Positions 20,340-29,041 of a DNA stretch of 64,000 bases are shown in pieces. The position numbers and the translations under genes are program-made. The stretch covers positions 124,001-188,000 of the forward strand of contig NZ_SSXV01000005.1 in assembly GCF_009469595.2 (NCBI RefSeq), in the 5' to 3' direction. The notes under the pieces were generated by a model. It worked only from the letters and a program-made list of their open reading frames with translations, was not told the DNA's origin and did no database searches. The stretch's first letter is position 1. The number at the start of each line of letters is the position of its first letter. Origin of the DNA: Thauera sp. 2A1 (GTDB lineage Bacteria; Pseudomonadota; Gammaproteobacteria; Burkholderiales; Rhodocyclaceae).

Positions 20340-21359
20340 ATGGACATCAAGGATCTTTCGCGCCGGGCAGGCCGCGGCGTCGTGCTGGCGACCCTCGCCA
20401 TGGTGCTGATCGGACAGCCGCTCGTCAGCGAAGCCAAGCTTGGCAGTAGCAGCCGGAGTTCCGCTTACGGCGCGCCGTCATCGAGCATCGGTAGCGCATC
20501 GTCATCGCGCCTCGGCGCTGGCGGCAGCATGGGGATGAGCCGTCCCGACGTGATGGCGAAGGCGCGCGGCGGCGCGGCGGACGGATTCGACGCTGGCCGG
20601 CCGGGCGCCGGTGCGCCTGCCCCGACCGCGCCCGCTCCGGCGACGGCACGCAGCGGCCCTGGCTGGGGAACGGTCGCCGGCGCTGCCGCAGCCGGCGCCG
20701 CGGCCGGCTACCTGCTCGGCAACCACGGCGCCGCGCCTGCAAACGCTTCGGCCTATGGCGGGAACGGTGGCGGCGTGGCGGCCGGCGGCAATGGCTACGG
20801 CGTGCTGCCGCAGCAGCCGCCGGCGAGCGGTTTCGGCTTCACCTCGCTCCTCGTACTGCTGATGATGGCGGGCACGGCCTACTGGGCGCTGCGCCGCTAT
20901 CAGGCCGCGCGGCGCGGCGAACTGGCCAGGGTCGGCACGCTCGAATCGGCGGTGCAGCCTCTCGAGCGGCGTCAGGAACCCTCCATCGGCGCGACGCACG
21001 CACTGCCGTCGGCGGACGCCGCGACCGAGCGCATGGCGCTGCAGCTCTTCAATGAACTGCAGGACGCCAACAACCGCGGCGACCTCGCACTGCTGCGCAG
21101 CCGGGTGGAAGAGCCGCTGCTGGGGCAGATCGAAGCCGACATCGCGCAGCGCGGTGGCCCCGGCCGCACCAGCGCGGTGTCGATGCAGGCACGCATCATC
21201 GATGCCACCGACGACGGCGCGCGGCGCCTGGTCTCGGTGCGCTACAGCGGCCTCATCGCGGAAGGCAGGGATGCGCCTCCCGAACCGCTCGACGAAGTCT
21301 GGCATTTCATCGACGACCGCCAGGGCCACTGGCGCCTGGCCGGCATCGAGCAGGTCTGA
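20340..21359 (+). CDS. Tim44-like domain membrane protein
   Basis: 339 residues. N-terminal signal or anchor (about 13-33), a low-complexity Ser/Gly/Ala/Pro region (about 38-170), a second hydrophobic helix at about 167-185, then a C-terminal Tim44-like domain (about 225-339) with the typical end DEVWHFIDDRQGHWRLAGIEQ. Bacterial Tim44-domain proteins are probably envelope-associated; their job is not known. Start chosen at the ATG after GGGG; the cytochrome gene follows after 31 bp. Confidence 0.82.
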   Translation: MDIKDLSRRAGRGVVLATLAMVLIGQPLVSEAKLGSSSRSSAYGAPSSSIGSASSSRLGAGGSMGMSRPDVMAKARGGAADGFDAGRPGAGAPAPTAPAPATARSGPGWGTVAGAAAAGAAAGYLLGNHGAAPANASAYGGNGGGVAAGGNGYGVLPQQPPASGFGFTSLLVLLMMAGTAYWALRRYQAARRGELARVGTLESAVQPLERRQEPSIGATHALPSADAATERMALQLFNELQDANNRGDLALLRSRVEEPLLGQIEADIAQRGGPGRTSAVSMQARIIDATDDGARRLVSVRYSGLIAEGRDAPPEPLDEVWHFIDDRQGHWRLAGIEQV

Positions 21360-21390
21360 ATCCACCCCTTGCCACGCGCCAGGAGCCCCG

Positions 21391-21843
21391 ATGCGCCCCT
21401 CCCGTCTCATCACCGCAGCCTGCATTCTGGCGATCGGCACCGGCCTGGCCGGCTGCGACCGGCTGGACCCCAACTCCCCGCTCGCGCAACGCCGCAAGGT
21501 GTTCAGGGAAATGACCAAGACGCGCGAGCGTCTGCTGGCCTTCGCCAAGGGCAAGGAGCGCTTCAACGCCGAAACGGCCCTCCATGACGCGCAGCAGCTT
21601 CAGGCCCTCGCGCAGCAGCCGTGGCAGTTCTTCCCGGAGGTCATGCAGGCCGACGCTGTCGGCCACGCGAAGGACTCGGTCTGGCAGGAACCGGAGAAGT
21701 TCAAGCGCCTCGCCCATGCGCTCGAGGATGCGACCGGTGCTCTCGCCACCACTGCGCAGGAGCGTTCGCTCGACACGCTGAAGCCTGCCGTCTTCCGCGT
21801 CGAGAAGGCCTGCAGCAACTGCCACGAAGAGTTTCGCCAATAG
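21391..21843 (+). CDS. Cytochrome c' -like c-type cytochrome lipoprotein
   Basis: 150 residues. Signal peptide with lipobox LAGC (Cys22), then a helical domain ending in a single C-terminal haem motif CSNCHEEF, the arrangement of cytochrome c' (four-helix bundle, haem near the C-terminus). Probably a periplasmic membrane-anchored electron carrier or NO-binding protein. AGGAG precedes the ATG. Same direction as the Tim44-like gene, 31 bp downstream. Confidence 0.85.
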   Translation: MRPSRLITAACILAIGTGLAGCDRLDPNSPLAQRRKVFREMTKTRERLLAFAKGKERFNAETALHDAQQLQALAQQPWQFFPEVMQADAVGHAKDSVWQEPEKFKRLAHALEDATGALATTAQERSLDTLKPAVFRVEKACSNCHEEFRQ

Positions 21844-21893
21844 ACGCCCCGCAGCGCCCTGCATGCAGCAGGTGCCGAATTCTTCATCTCGCT

Positions 21894-22142
21894 TCCCCAA
21901 CTCGCGAGCGCCTGTCGGTGTATCGGGTCGCCATCGGCAATCCTTCGCCCGCGGTAGGTTTCTTCAGCGGCGTGCCTGGCGTCGAGCGCATCGGCTCCGA
22001 TGTGGTGCTGAGTCACCTGCGCAGCGTGGCGACACGACTGCGCTGGGACGAAACGCTGCACAACCAGTTGGCGACGATGCGCATGGTGTTCATGCCCATC
22101 ATCAACCCCGGCGGGCTCAGCCTGGGCACGCGCGCCGGGTAA
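21894..22142 (+). pseudogene. Fragment of an M14-type zinc carboxypeptidase gene
   Basis: A reading frame without its own start resembles the N-terminal core of M14-family peptidases (LSVYRVAIGNPSPAVGFF, then VERIG, and MRMVFMPIINPGG). The zinc motif HGxE is changed to PGVE, and the frame stops at 22140-22142, right after INPGG, where intact proteins continue for hundreds of residues. I see no in-frame continuation, so I call a truncated remnant. Family assignment is from memory of the motif pattern. Confidence 0.5.
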
Positions 22143-22228
22143 GGCAGCCTATCCTGCCGCAGCGCTTCGTGCCACCCCCCAGACCGTACTCGCGGGTGCC
22201 GTGCGCATCGGTCTTGCGCGTACCCGAC

Positions 22229-24457
22229 TCACGACACGCTGCTAGGCAGGCGTTCCGTCGCGCTGCTTCCGTGCGACGCGCCGGGCGCTTGCAGCCAGCG
22301 CGTGATCCCGTCGACATCGGTCGGGCGACAGTACAGGTAGCCCTGCGCGTCTTGGCAACCGAGGACGCTGAGCGCGACATTCTGGTCGGCCTGCTCCACG
22401 CCCTCGGCCACCGTGCGCAGGCCCAGGCTGTGTGCCATCGTCAGGATGGCCTCGACGATGGCCAGGTCCTGCCGGTTCCAGGTCAGCTCGGCAATGAAGC
22501 TTCGGTCGATCTTCAGCGCCGAGATCGGCAGCCTGCGCAACAGGGTCAGGGACGAATAGCCGACGCCGAAATCATCGACGGCAATCGACACGCCCATGCG
22601 CCGCAGGGATTGCAACAAGCCGTTGGCGGCAGGGCCGTCGGCAGTCAGCGCGCTCTCGGTGAGCTCGACTTCGAGGCACTCGGCCGGCAGGTCGTGGCGT
22701 TGCAGCGCGGCGGCGATTTCGTCGATCAGCTCGGAACGCAACTGCATCGGTGACACGTTGACCGCAATGCGCGGCACCTCCAGGCCCTGCCGGCGCCAGG
22801 CGGCCATCTGCGCCAGCGCCAGATTCAGCACCCGCAGGCCGAGTTCCCAGATCAGCCCGGTTTCCTCCGCCAGCGGGATGAAGCGGGCCGGCGACATGAG
22901 GCCGTTGCGCGGATGCTTCCATCGCACCAGCGCCTCGACCGCATTCATCCGCTGGTCGGCCAGGCGCAGTTGGGGTTGATAGTGCAGTTCGAACTGGCCC
23001 AGTTCAATTGCGGTGCGCAGCTCCGATTCCAGCGTCACGCGCTCGACCGCCCTGTCGTTCATCTGCTCGGCGAAAAGCTGGCTTCGGTTGCCACCGGCCT
23101 CCTTGGCCGCATACATGGCGAGGTCGGCATGCCGCAGCAGCGCTTCTTCGGTGTGACCCTGCTGCGGATAGGTGGCCAGGCCGACACTGCAGCCGACGCG
23201 GATGCAGTGCCCCTCCAGCCGGAGAGGGCGCAGCACCGCCTCGATGATCTTGTCGGCCACGACCTGGGCATCTTCCACCCGGCGCAGCGAAGGCAGGATC
23301 ACGGCGAACTCGTCGCCGCCGAGCCGCGCCACCGTGTCGGAGTCGCGGATCACGCCGGTCAGGCGCGCCGCCATCTCCTGCAGCAGGGCATCGCCGACGT
23401 CGTGGCCGAGGGTGTCGTTGATCCACTTGAAGCGGTCAAGATCCATGAACAGCACACCGAGCAGACTGCCGTCGCGGTGCGCGGCCTTGATCCCCTGGCG
23501 CAGACGGTCCATCAGCGCCGCCCGGTTGGGAAGGCCGGTCAGCGCATCGCGCGTGGCGAGGTGCATGATGCGCGCTTCCGCCTCGTGGCGCCGCGCCACC
23601 TCCGCCTCGAGCGCGAGGACGCGCTGGCGCAGCTCGATCTCGGTCACCACGCTGCGCGCCAGCACCGCCAGCGCGCGCCGCTGGACATCGTCCAGCCGCC
23701 GCGGCGTGCGATCGATCACACACAGCGTGCCGATCACTTCGCCCCCGGGCATGACCAGCGGCATGCCGGCGTAGAAGCGGATGCCCGGCTCGCCGCGCAC
23801 CAGCGGATTGTCGGCAAACCGGGGGTCGAGGGCGGCATCCTCGACCTCGAACAGGCTGTCACGCAGCAAGGCATGGCCACAGAACGAAATCGAGCGCGAT
23901 GTTTCGGTGACCTCGCTACCGACACGCGCCTTGAACCATTGGCGTCGATCGTCGACCAGACTGATCAGGGCGATCGGTGTCCGCGCGATGTCGGCAGCCA
24001 TCCGGCTGAGCGCGTCGAAGCTCTCTTCGGTCGGCGTGTCGATCACGCGCAGCTCCCTGAGCTTGCGCAGGCGTTCCGGCTCTGTCGTCGGCAGCGGCGG
24101 CATCCAGCTCGCGATCTGGGCGAGCAGCGCATTCAGATCGGCACACTTGTCCAGGTAGGCATCGGCCCCGGCCGCAATGCACAGGGCCTCGTAGGGATCG
24201 GCCGGTTGATTGCTCAGCACCACCAGACGCGGTGCGAAGCCCGGCAGCGCGCGCAGGCGCTTCAGCAGCTTCAGGCCGCTGCCCGGGCTGAGGGCCAGAT
24301 CGAGCAGCACCAGATCCGGCCGCCGTGCGGTGACGAGCTGGTAGGCCTCGTCCTCTCCCGCCGCATGGCCGATCACCGACAGGCCGGGCTGCGCACCGAG
24401 CATTTCGATCAGTTTGTCCCGCACGAGGGCGGAGTCTTCGACGACGACGATACGCAT
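22229..24457 (-). CDS. REC-GAF-GGDEF-EAL cyclic-di-GMP signalling protein
   Basis: 742 residues: response-regulator receiver (about 1-120, phospho-acceptor Asp in LVLLDLAL), GAF sensor (about 145-285), GGDEF domain with intact LGGDEFAV (about 310-470), and EAL domain with intact EALVRW, ELTES and DDFGVGYSS (about 485-735). It could both make and break c-di-GMP; which activity dominates is not visible. It lies downstream of a histidine kinase/LuxR regulator pair, same direction, after a 138-bp gap with a palindrome, and its receiver may accept phosphate from that kinase. Confidence 0.93.
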   Translation of the reverse strand: MRIVVVEDSALVRDKLIEMLGAQPGLSVIGHAAGEDEAYQLVTARRPDLVLLDLALSPGSGLKLLKRLRALPGFAPRLVVLSNQPADPYEALCIAAGADAYLDKCADLNALLAQIASWMPPLPTTEPERLRKLRELRVIDTPTEESFDALSRMAADIARTPIALISLVDDRRQWFKARVGSEVTETSRSISFCGHALLRDSLFEVEDAALDPRFADNPLVRGEPGIRFYAGMPLVMPGGEVIGTLCVIDRTPRRLDDVQRRALAVLARSVVTEIELRQRVLALEAEVARRHEAEARIMHLATRDALTGLPNRAALMDRLRQGIKAAHRDGSLLGVLFMDLDRFKWINDTLGHDVGDALLQEMAARLTGVIRDSDTVARLGGDEFAVILPSLRRVEDAQVVADKIIEAVLRPLRLEGHCIRVGCSVGLATYPQQGHTEEALLRHADLAMYAAKEAGGNRSQLFAEQMNDRAVERVTLESELRTAIELGQFELHYQPQLRLADQRMNAVEALVRWKHPRNGLMSPARFIPLAEETGLIWELGLRVLNLALAQMAAWRRQGLEVPRIAVNVSPMQLRSELIDEIAAALQRHDLPAECLEVELTESALTADGPAANGLLQSLRRMGVSIAVDDFGVGYSSLTLLRRLPISALKIDRSFIAELTWNRQDLAIVEAILTMAHSLGLRTVAEGVEQADQNVALSVLGCQDAQGYLYCRPTDVDGITRWLQAPGASHGSSATERLPSSVS

Positions 24458-24563
24458 GGCGGCAATTCCTGGACGACCCGAGTGCCGCCATGATCGCCGG
24501 CAAGCCGCCAGGCCCATATCGGCGGCGGCTGCACCGTGTCGTCGGCAAGATGCCGATCCGGAT

Positions 24564-24580
24564 GTAGGCGAATCACCTAC
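24564..24580. promoter_or_regulatory. GTAGG-N7-CCTAC palindrome upstream of the c-di-GMP gene
   Basis: GTAGG and CCTAC arms flank the 7 bases CGAATCA, 106 bp upstream of the start codon of the REC-GAF-GGDEF-EAL gene and 16 bp past the LuxR regulator stop. Spacing suits a LuxR/NarL-type dimer, so the upstream response regulator is the likely candidate. Short arms make this tentative. Confidence 0.4.
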
Positions 24581-24595
24581 CCGGGCATTGCGCCA

Positions 24596-25234
24596 TCAGG
24601 ACAGATCGATCAGGCCGCGCGACGCGCAGTAGCGCGCGATCTCCGCGGTGTTGGCGAGTCCGGTCTTGTCGATGATGCGACTGCGGTAGGTCCCCACCGT
24701 CTTCACCGACAGGTGCATCACGTCGGCGATCTCGCTCGCGCTCTTTCCCGCCGCGATCAGCAGCATCACCCGGTGCTCCTGCGGCGACAGCGTCTCGTGT
24801 GGCGCCCGCGTCCCACCCTGATTGGTCAACAGGTCCGCCAGCCGGGCGGCAAGGTCGCTGCTGATGTAGCGGCCGCCGCCGCACACGCGATCGATCGCGG
24901 TGACCAGCTCGCTGGTCGCATGCTCCTTGGTCAGGTAGCCGGCGGCACCGAGTTGCAGCGCCTGCGTCGCGTAGGCCGCCTCGCCATGCATGCTCAACAC
25001 CAGCACCGGCAATGCGGGCGCGGCGCGCCGAAGCTGGGCCAGACCCTCGAGGCCAACGGCGTCAGGCAGCGACAGGTCCAGCACCGCGACCTGCCACGCT
25101 TGCCCCCGTGCCAAGTGCAGCGCCTGCAGAAGATTTTCCGCTTCCCCGATGTCGGCCTCCGGCCAGCGCCGCTCGACGAGCTGGCGCACTCCGAAACGCA
25201 TCACCGGATGGTCGTCGACGATCAGGATCCGCAT
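24596..25234 (-). CDS. LuxR/NarL-family response regulator
   Basis: 212 residues: receiver domain (about 1-118, acidic DD at 7-8, phospho-Asp in VAVLDLSLP, Lys in LTKEHA) and a LuxR-type HTH (about 145-205; LSPQEHRVMLLIAAGKSASEIA). Transcription factor activated by phosphorylation. The start is 2 bp after the stop of the sensor kinase gene, so the two form an operon and a cognate pair. Target genes probably include the downstream c-di-GMP protein. Confidence 0.92.
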   Translation of the reverse strand: MRILIVDDHPVMRFGVRQLVERRWPEADIGEAENLLQALHLARGQAWQVAVLDLSLPDAVGLEGLAQLRRAAPALPVLVLSMHGEAAYATQALQLGAAGYLTKEHATSELVTAIDRVCGGGRYISSDLAARLADLLTNQGGTRAPHETLSPQEHRVMLLIAAGKSASEIADVMHLSVKTVGTYRSRIIDKTGLANTAEIARYCASRGLIDLS

Positions 25235-25236
25235 CC

Positions 25237-26613
25237 CTACGCGCCCTCCTTGTCTGCCAGCGGCAGCATGACCTCGACACGCAGGCCACCGCTCCGACCC
25301 GTGCCCAGTGCCAGCTCACCCCCCGCCAGCAACGCACGCTCGCGCATGCTGATGAGGCCGTGCGAAGTCGACGCATCGGGGTCGAGGCCGCGCCCGTCAT
25401 CCTCGATCGAAAGTCGAAAGCGATCGCCACGGGCCTCGCCCTCGATCCACACCCGGCTGGCCCCGGCGTGGCGTGCCACATTCGTCAGCGCCTCCTGCAC
25501 GATGCGGAAAAGCTGGATGGACTGATCGGCCCCCAGGCGCTCGCCGTCGCTGATGTCCACCTTGCACTGCACGCCGGCCTGTTCGCCGAACTGGCGCCCG
25601 GCATGCACGAGCGCCGCGCCGAGGCCGAGATCGTCGAGCAGCGGCGGGCGTAACGCGCTGGCGATACGGCGCGCCGTCGCGATGCCTTCGCCGATCAAGC
25701 CGCCGATGCGCTCGAGATCCTGGGCACGCCCGGGAACGCCTTGCAGGGCCTGGTGAACCAGCATGTTCGTCGCCGTGAAGACCTGCCCCAACTGGTCGTG
25801 CACCTCGCGTGCGAGGCGCCGCCGTTCAGCCTCGATGCCGCGGTCGAGGTGGAGCGCGAAGGCCCCGATCTCGTCACGCGCCTGCTGCAGCTCCGCGGTA
25901 CGGCTGGCCACCGCTTCCTCCAGGCGTGCATTGGCCTCGCGCAGGGCTCCTTCCGCACGCAAGCGACGCACCTGCTCGCGATGCAACAGGCCATAGGCCG
26001 CGATGATCAGGAAGGCGCCGGTCGCCGTCAGCAGCACCGAGGTCAGCAACGCCCGCTTCATCGTCACGCCCACGAGGCGGTTGCGAGCGTCGATCTCGTC
26101 GCGCAGACGTGTCTCAATCGATTGAAAGCGCGAACGGATCAGCTCCATCGTCGCGCGTCCCTCGTCGAGCAGCTCGTTCCGCCCCGTCGTCACCTCGGCC
26201 TCACCTTGCGGAAACATGCTGATGTTGCGCGCAGCGATCGCCACCCGACGCATGACCAGTGGCTGCAGTTCCTCGCGCAGCGCATCGACCCCCGCCAGAC
26301 CGGAAGAAACTTCGCGAAAACGTTCGAGCGCCGGATCGAGGCCGGCAACCCCGTCCCGGAACGTACTCAGATAGCTCTCGTTGCGGGTCAAGAGGAAACC
26401 GCGCTGCCCGGTCTCGACATCCTTGAGCAGCGACAGCACGACGGTCGCCTGCAGCAGGCTCATGCGCGCCCTGGCGCGCATCGCCGTTTCGTCCTCCAGT
26501 TCGCGCAGGCTGGAATGGCTCGACCAGGCCAGCACTGCGAACAGCACGAGACCGCCAGCCAGCAACAGCACGGCTGCAAACGGATTCCATTTGTGGGTGG
26601 GCGTTTCAGCCAT
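25237..26613 (-). CDS. CHASE3-type sensor histidine kinase (HisKA_3 family)
   Basis: 458 residues. Two membrane helices (about 13-31 and 188-210) enclose a periplasmic CHASE3-like helical domain containing VETGQRGFLLT. A coiled linker, a HisKA_3 domain with phospho-acceptor His in REVHDQLGQ, and an HATPase domain (N-box EALTNVARHA, G-boxes DDGRG and GLISMRERA) follow. It phosphorylates the LuxR regulator encoded 2 bp downstream. Signal unknown. Confidence 0.93.
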   Translation of the reverse strand: MAETPTHKWNPFAAVLLLAGGLVLFAVLAWSSHSSLRELEDETAMRARARMSLLQATVVLSLLKDVETGQRGFLLTRNESYLSTFRDGVAGLDPALERFREVSSGLAGVDALREELQPLVMRRVAIAARNISMFPQGEAEVTTGRNELLDEGRATMELIRSRFQSIETRLRDEIDARNRLVGVTMKRALLTSVLLTATGAFLIIAAYGLLHREQVRRLRAEGALREANARLEEAVASRTAELQQARDEIGAFALHLDRGIEAERRRLAREVHDQLGQVFTATNMLVHQALQGVPGRAQDLERIGGLIGEGIATARRIASALRPPLLDDLGLGAALVHAGRQFGEQAGVQCKVDISDGERLGADQSIQLFRIVQEALTNVARHAGASRVWIEGEARGDRFRLSIEDDGRGLDPDASTSHGLISMRERALLAGGELALGTGRSGGLRVEVMLPLADKEGA

Positions 26614-26890
26614 CGACGCGGCACTCGACGAGGATCGGATTGAAGCGGCAACGGACCGCGGCAGGCAGACGCATGCCGCGATGCATTTGGCACGCCCACA
26701 TCATAGCCAATTCGACCGGCATGCTGGCGCGATCGGGGACGTCCGCACCGGCCCGTGTCCATTGAACACGCCACCCGAACCCGCATGGGAAGGCGGCCGG
26801 CCGGCGTGCGTGATGCCCGCCGCGTGCGCTACATTTGCATCGGATACGCCGCGCCATGTCCACGCAGGCGAACCGACGGGAGCCCTACCG

Positions 26891-27907
26891 ATGAAATCAG
26901 CAATGAAGTTCCTCCTCTCTTGCTGTGCCACCTTGCTGCTGACCGCGCATGCCGCGGCCATGCCTTACAGCGGTCTGTACGTGTTCGGTGACAGCCTGTC
27001 GGACGCCGGCAAAAATCCGTCGGCCGTCAGCAGCATCTACAAGCTGCTCGGCGGAAACTGCGATCCGGGACATCCCTGCCCGCCCTATGTGGACGGGCAT
27101 TTCACCAATGGCCAGACCGCCGCCGAATACCTCGCCTCCGCGATCCTGCCCGGGGGCGCCACGCCGGCGAACTTCTTCAGCTTCGCTGTTTCCGGCTCGA
27201 CGACCGGCATCGGCAACTACGGCGACGGCGGCACGGCAACGAGCGCCGGCGGCTTCGGCCTGCCAGGCATGGCCCAGCAGCTTGCCGCCTACGCCTCGCT
27301 CGCACCCGGCGGCTTCGCCGACCCCACGGCGCTGTATTTCGTGTGGGGCGGCGCCAACGATTTCCTGACCGCGGATTCGCCCGTCACCGCGGCGCAGAAC
27401 GTCGCGCAATACGCCGCTGCGCTGGCCGCGATGGGCGCACATGACATCCTGGTGCCGAATCTGCCAGACCTGTCGCTGACCCCTTTCGGACAGCTTCCCG
27501 GCCTGCAGGCACCGGCACAGGCGTTCTCGACGCTCTTCAACAGCACTCTGGCTTCGCTTCTGTCGGTGCTGGATGCCTCCTCACCGGCGCGAATCATCCA
27601 GTTCGACACCTTCGCGTTCCTGAACGACGTCGTCGCCCATCCTGGCGCATTCGGCTTCACCAACGCGACGGACGGCTGCCTGCTGTCGGGGCCGGCGTGC
27701 TCCGATCCTGCCGCATTCGTGTTCTGGGACGACTTCCATCCGACGACCGCCGCGCACGCGGTGATCGCCGCCGCCTTCGCGCGTGCGGTGCCCGAGCCGG
27801 GAAGCCTGCCGCTGCTGGCGCTGATGCTCGCTGTCCTGGCCGCCTGCCGGCTCGGGCGTGTGCGGCAGGGCCGGGCCGCGCGAGGCCCCTCGCCGTGCGC
27901 CGCCTGA
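26891..27907 (+). CDS. SGNH/GDSL hydrolase with PEP-CTERM sorting tag
   Basis: 338 residues. Signal peptide ending in HAAA, then a GDSL esterase fold: block I VFGDSLSDAG (nucleophile Ser near residue 36), block III GGANDF, and the C-terminal DDFHPT carrying Asp and His. The C-terminus is VPEPGSLPLL, a hydrophobic helix and a basic tail, a PEP-CTERM tag. It is therefore an exported esterase or lipase routed by exosortase, perhaps modifying exopolysaccharide. GGGAG precedes the ATG. The last 13 bases overlap the next gene. Confidence 0.9.
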   Translation: MKSAMKFLLSCCATLLLTAHAAAMPYSGLYVFGDSLSDAGKNPSAVSSIYKLLGGNCDPGHPCPPYVDGHFTNGQTAAEYLASAILPGGATPANFFSFAVSGSTTGIGNYGDGGTATSAGGFGLPGMAQQLAAYASLAPGGFADPTALYFVWGGANDFLTADSPVTAAQNVAQYAAALAAMGAHDILVPNLPDLSLTPFGQLPGLQAPAQAFSTLFNSTLASLLSVLDASSPARIIQFDTFAFLNDVVAHPGAFGFTNATDGCLLSGPACSDPAAFVFWDDFHPTTAAHAVIAAAFARAVPEPGSLPLLALMLAVLAACRLGRVRQGRAARGPSPCAA

Positions 27908-28548
27908 CGCGCGAACTGCGGCGCGAGACCTGCTTCCACGAGGCCGGTCACGCGGTGGCCTTCGCGCTCGGCGGCGTGCCGGTTCTGAAGCTGGCAGTCG
28001 CGCCCGAGGGCGCCGAGAGCTGGCGCACCGACATCCGCACCGGGCGCTGCTGCAGCGACCTGTGGGGCCTGTGCGAGAAGGCCGACCTGGTCTTTCCGCG
28101 GCCCTTCCTGCGCTGGCTCGGCAGCGAAGGCGCGCTGCACCCGGACGGCCAGGGCTTCGACGACGTCCTCGCCACACCAGTCGGCCAGGCGCAGCTCGAC
28201 GGCTTCTCCGCCTCGCACCGCCGCGAGATCCGCGCCCATGTGGTCGGCCTGCTGGGCGGACCGATCGCCGAACAGATGTGCCGCGGCGAGGCACACGACC
28301 TGCACCACAGGACGGACCTCGGCGACGTCGCGCGGGCGCTGCGCCTCAGCCGGCTGCTCAGCGCGCGCGATGCCTTCACCACCGCGCTCGACCAGGCGAT
28401 CGACGCCTTGCGCGAGCCGCAAACCTGGAATTGCGTGGTGCAGCTCGCCGAGGCCCTGGAACGCCACGGTGAGCTGCGTGACGGGCTGCGTGCCTTGCTG
28501 CCGCCCGCCATCCCCGACTGGCCCTTGCCCGACGCCGCGCATCCGTAG
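27895..28548 (+). CDS. HEAGH-motif protein, M41-like metallopeptidase fold
   Basis: 217 residues if it starts at the GTG at 27895, which overlaps the end of the SGNH gene by 13 bases; an ATG far upstream would lie wholly inside that gene. It has CFHEAGHAVAF at about residue 13, the zinc motif HExGH, and LLGGPIAEQM, which resembles the GG-AE segment after the active site of FtsH peptidases. No ATPase domain or membrane helix. Could be a small M41-like peptidase or peptidase-derived protein; function unknown. Confidence 0.65.
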   Translation: MRRLTRELRRETCFHEAGHAVAFALGGVPVLKLAVAPEGAESWRTDIRTGRCCSDLWGLCEKADLVFPRPFLRWLGSEGALHPDGQGFDDVLATPVGQAQLDGFSASHRREIRAHVVGLLGGPIAEQMCRGEAHDLHHRTDLGDVARALRLSRLLSARDAFTTALDQAIDALREPQTWNCVVQLAEALERHGELRDGLRALLPPAIPDWPLPDAAHP

Positions 28549-28622
28549 CACGCCTTGCACCGCATCGCGATGCTGTTGCCCTCGCATGCCGCGCGGCTTA
28601 CATTCGTGCCTCGCCCGATCTG

Positions 28623-29009
28623 ATGGAGTTGCTCGTGGATTCGTACTGGAACGCGCCGCTGTACAAGGACCTCGGCCTCGACAAGGACAGCTACGAGCTG
28701 GCCGAGCCGCAGGAGCCAGAGCATGTCAGTGGCGTCACCGTGGTCGAAGTGCGCTCGGAAGGCGCTTGCTACCGTGGCTCCTACGTGCACGGCCTGTACG
28801 CCGTCGCCGATCCGGATCTGACCGAACTGCCGAAGCGGGGCGATGCCCTCGTGCCGGTGTTCTGCCGCTGGTTCGGCGGCCGCGAAGAGGACGGTGCACC
28901 CGTGTTCCGGATCGACGCGGCCAAGGCGAAGCTGATCCGCAACTACACCGGCTACGTGATCACGAACCTGGCCGAATTCCGCATGAAGCCGGATTCACGC
29001 TCGCGCTAG
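28623..29009 (+). CDS. Hypothetical protein
   Basis: 128 residues, acidic, without signal peptide or membrane segment. Begins MELLVDSYWNAPLYKDL and ends in a basic tail. No family recognised. Codon use is like that of neighbouring core genes. Convergent with the DUF4062 gene, 32 bp apart. Confidence 0.6.
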   Translation: MELLVDSYWNAPLYKDLGLDKDSYELAEPQEPEHVSGVTVVEVRSEGACYRGSYVHGLYAVADPDLTELPKRGDALVPVFCRWFGGREEDGAPVFRIDAAKAKLIRNYTGYVITNLAEFRMKPDSRSR

Positions 29010-29041
29010 CCGCGGCAGACACGGCACCTTCAGCGCCTCGC

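Noticed and set aside
26801..26815. Possible sigma54 site before the SGNH PEP-CTERM gene
   Set aside because: GG and GC are in register (CGGCGT-N5-ATGC) but only about half of the remaining consensus bases match, and the DNA is so GC-rich that this occurs by chance.
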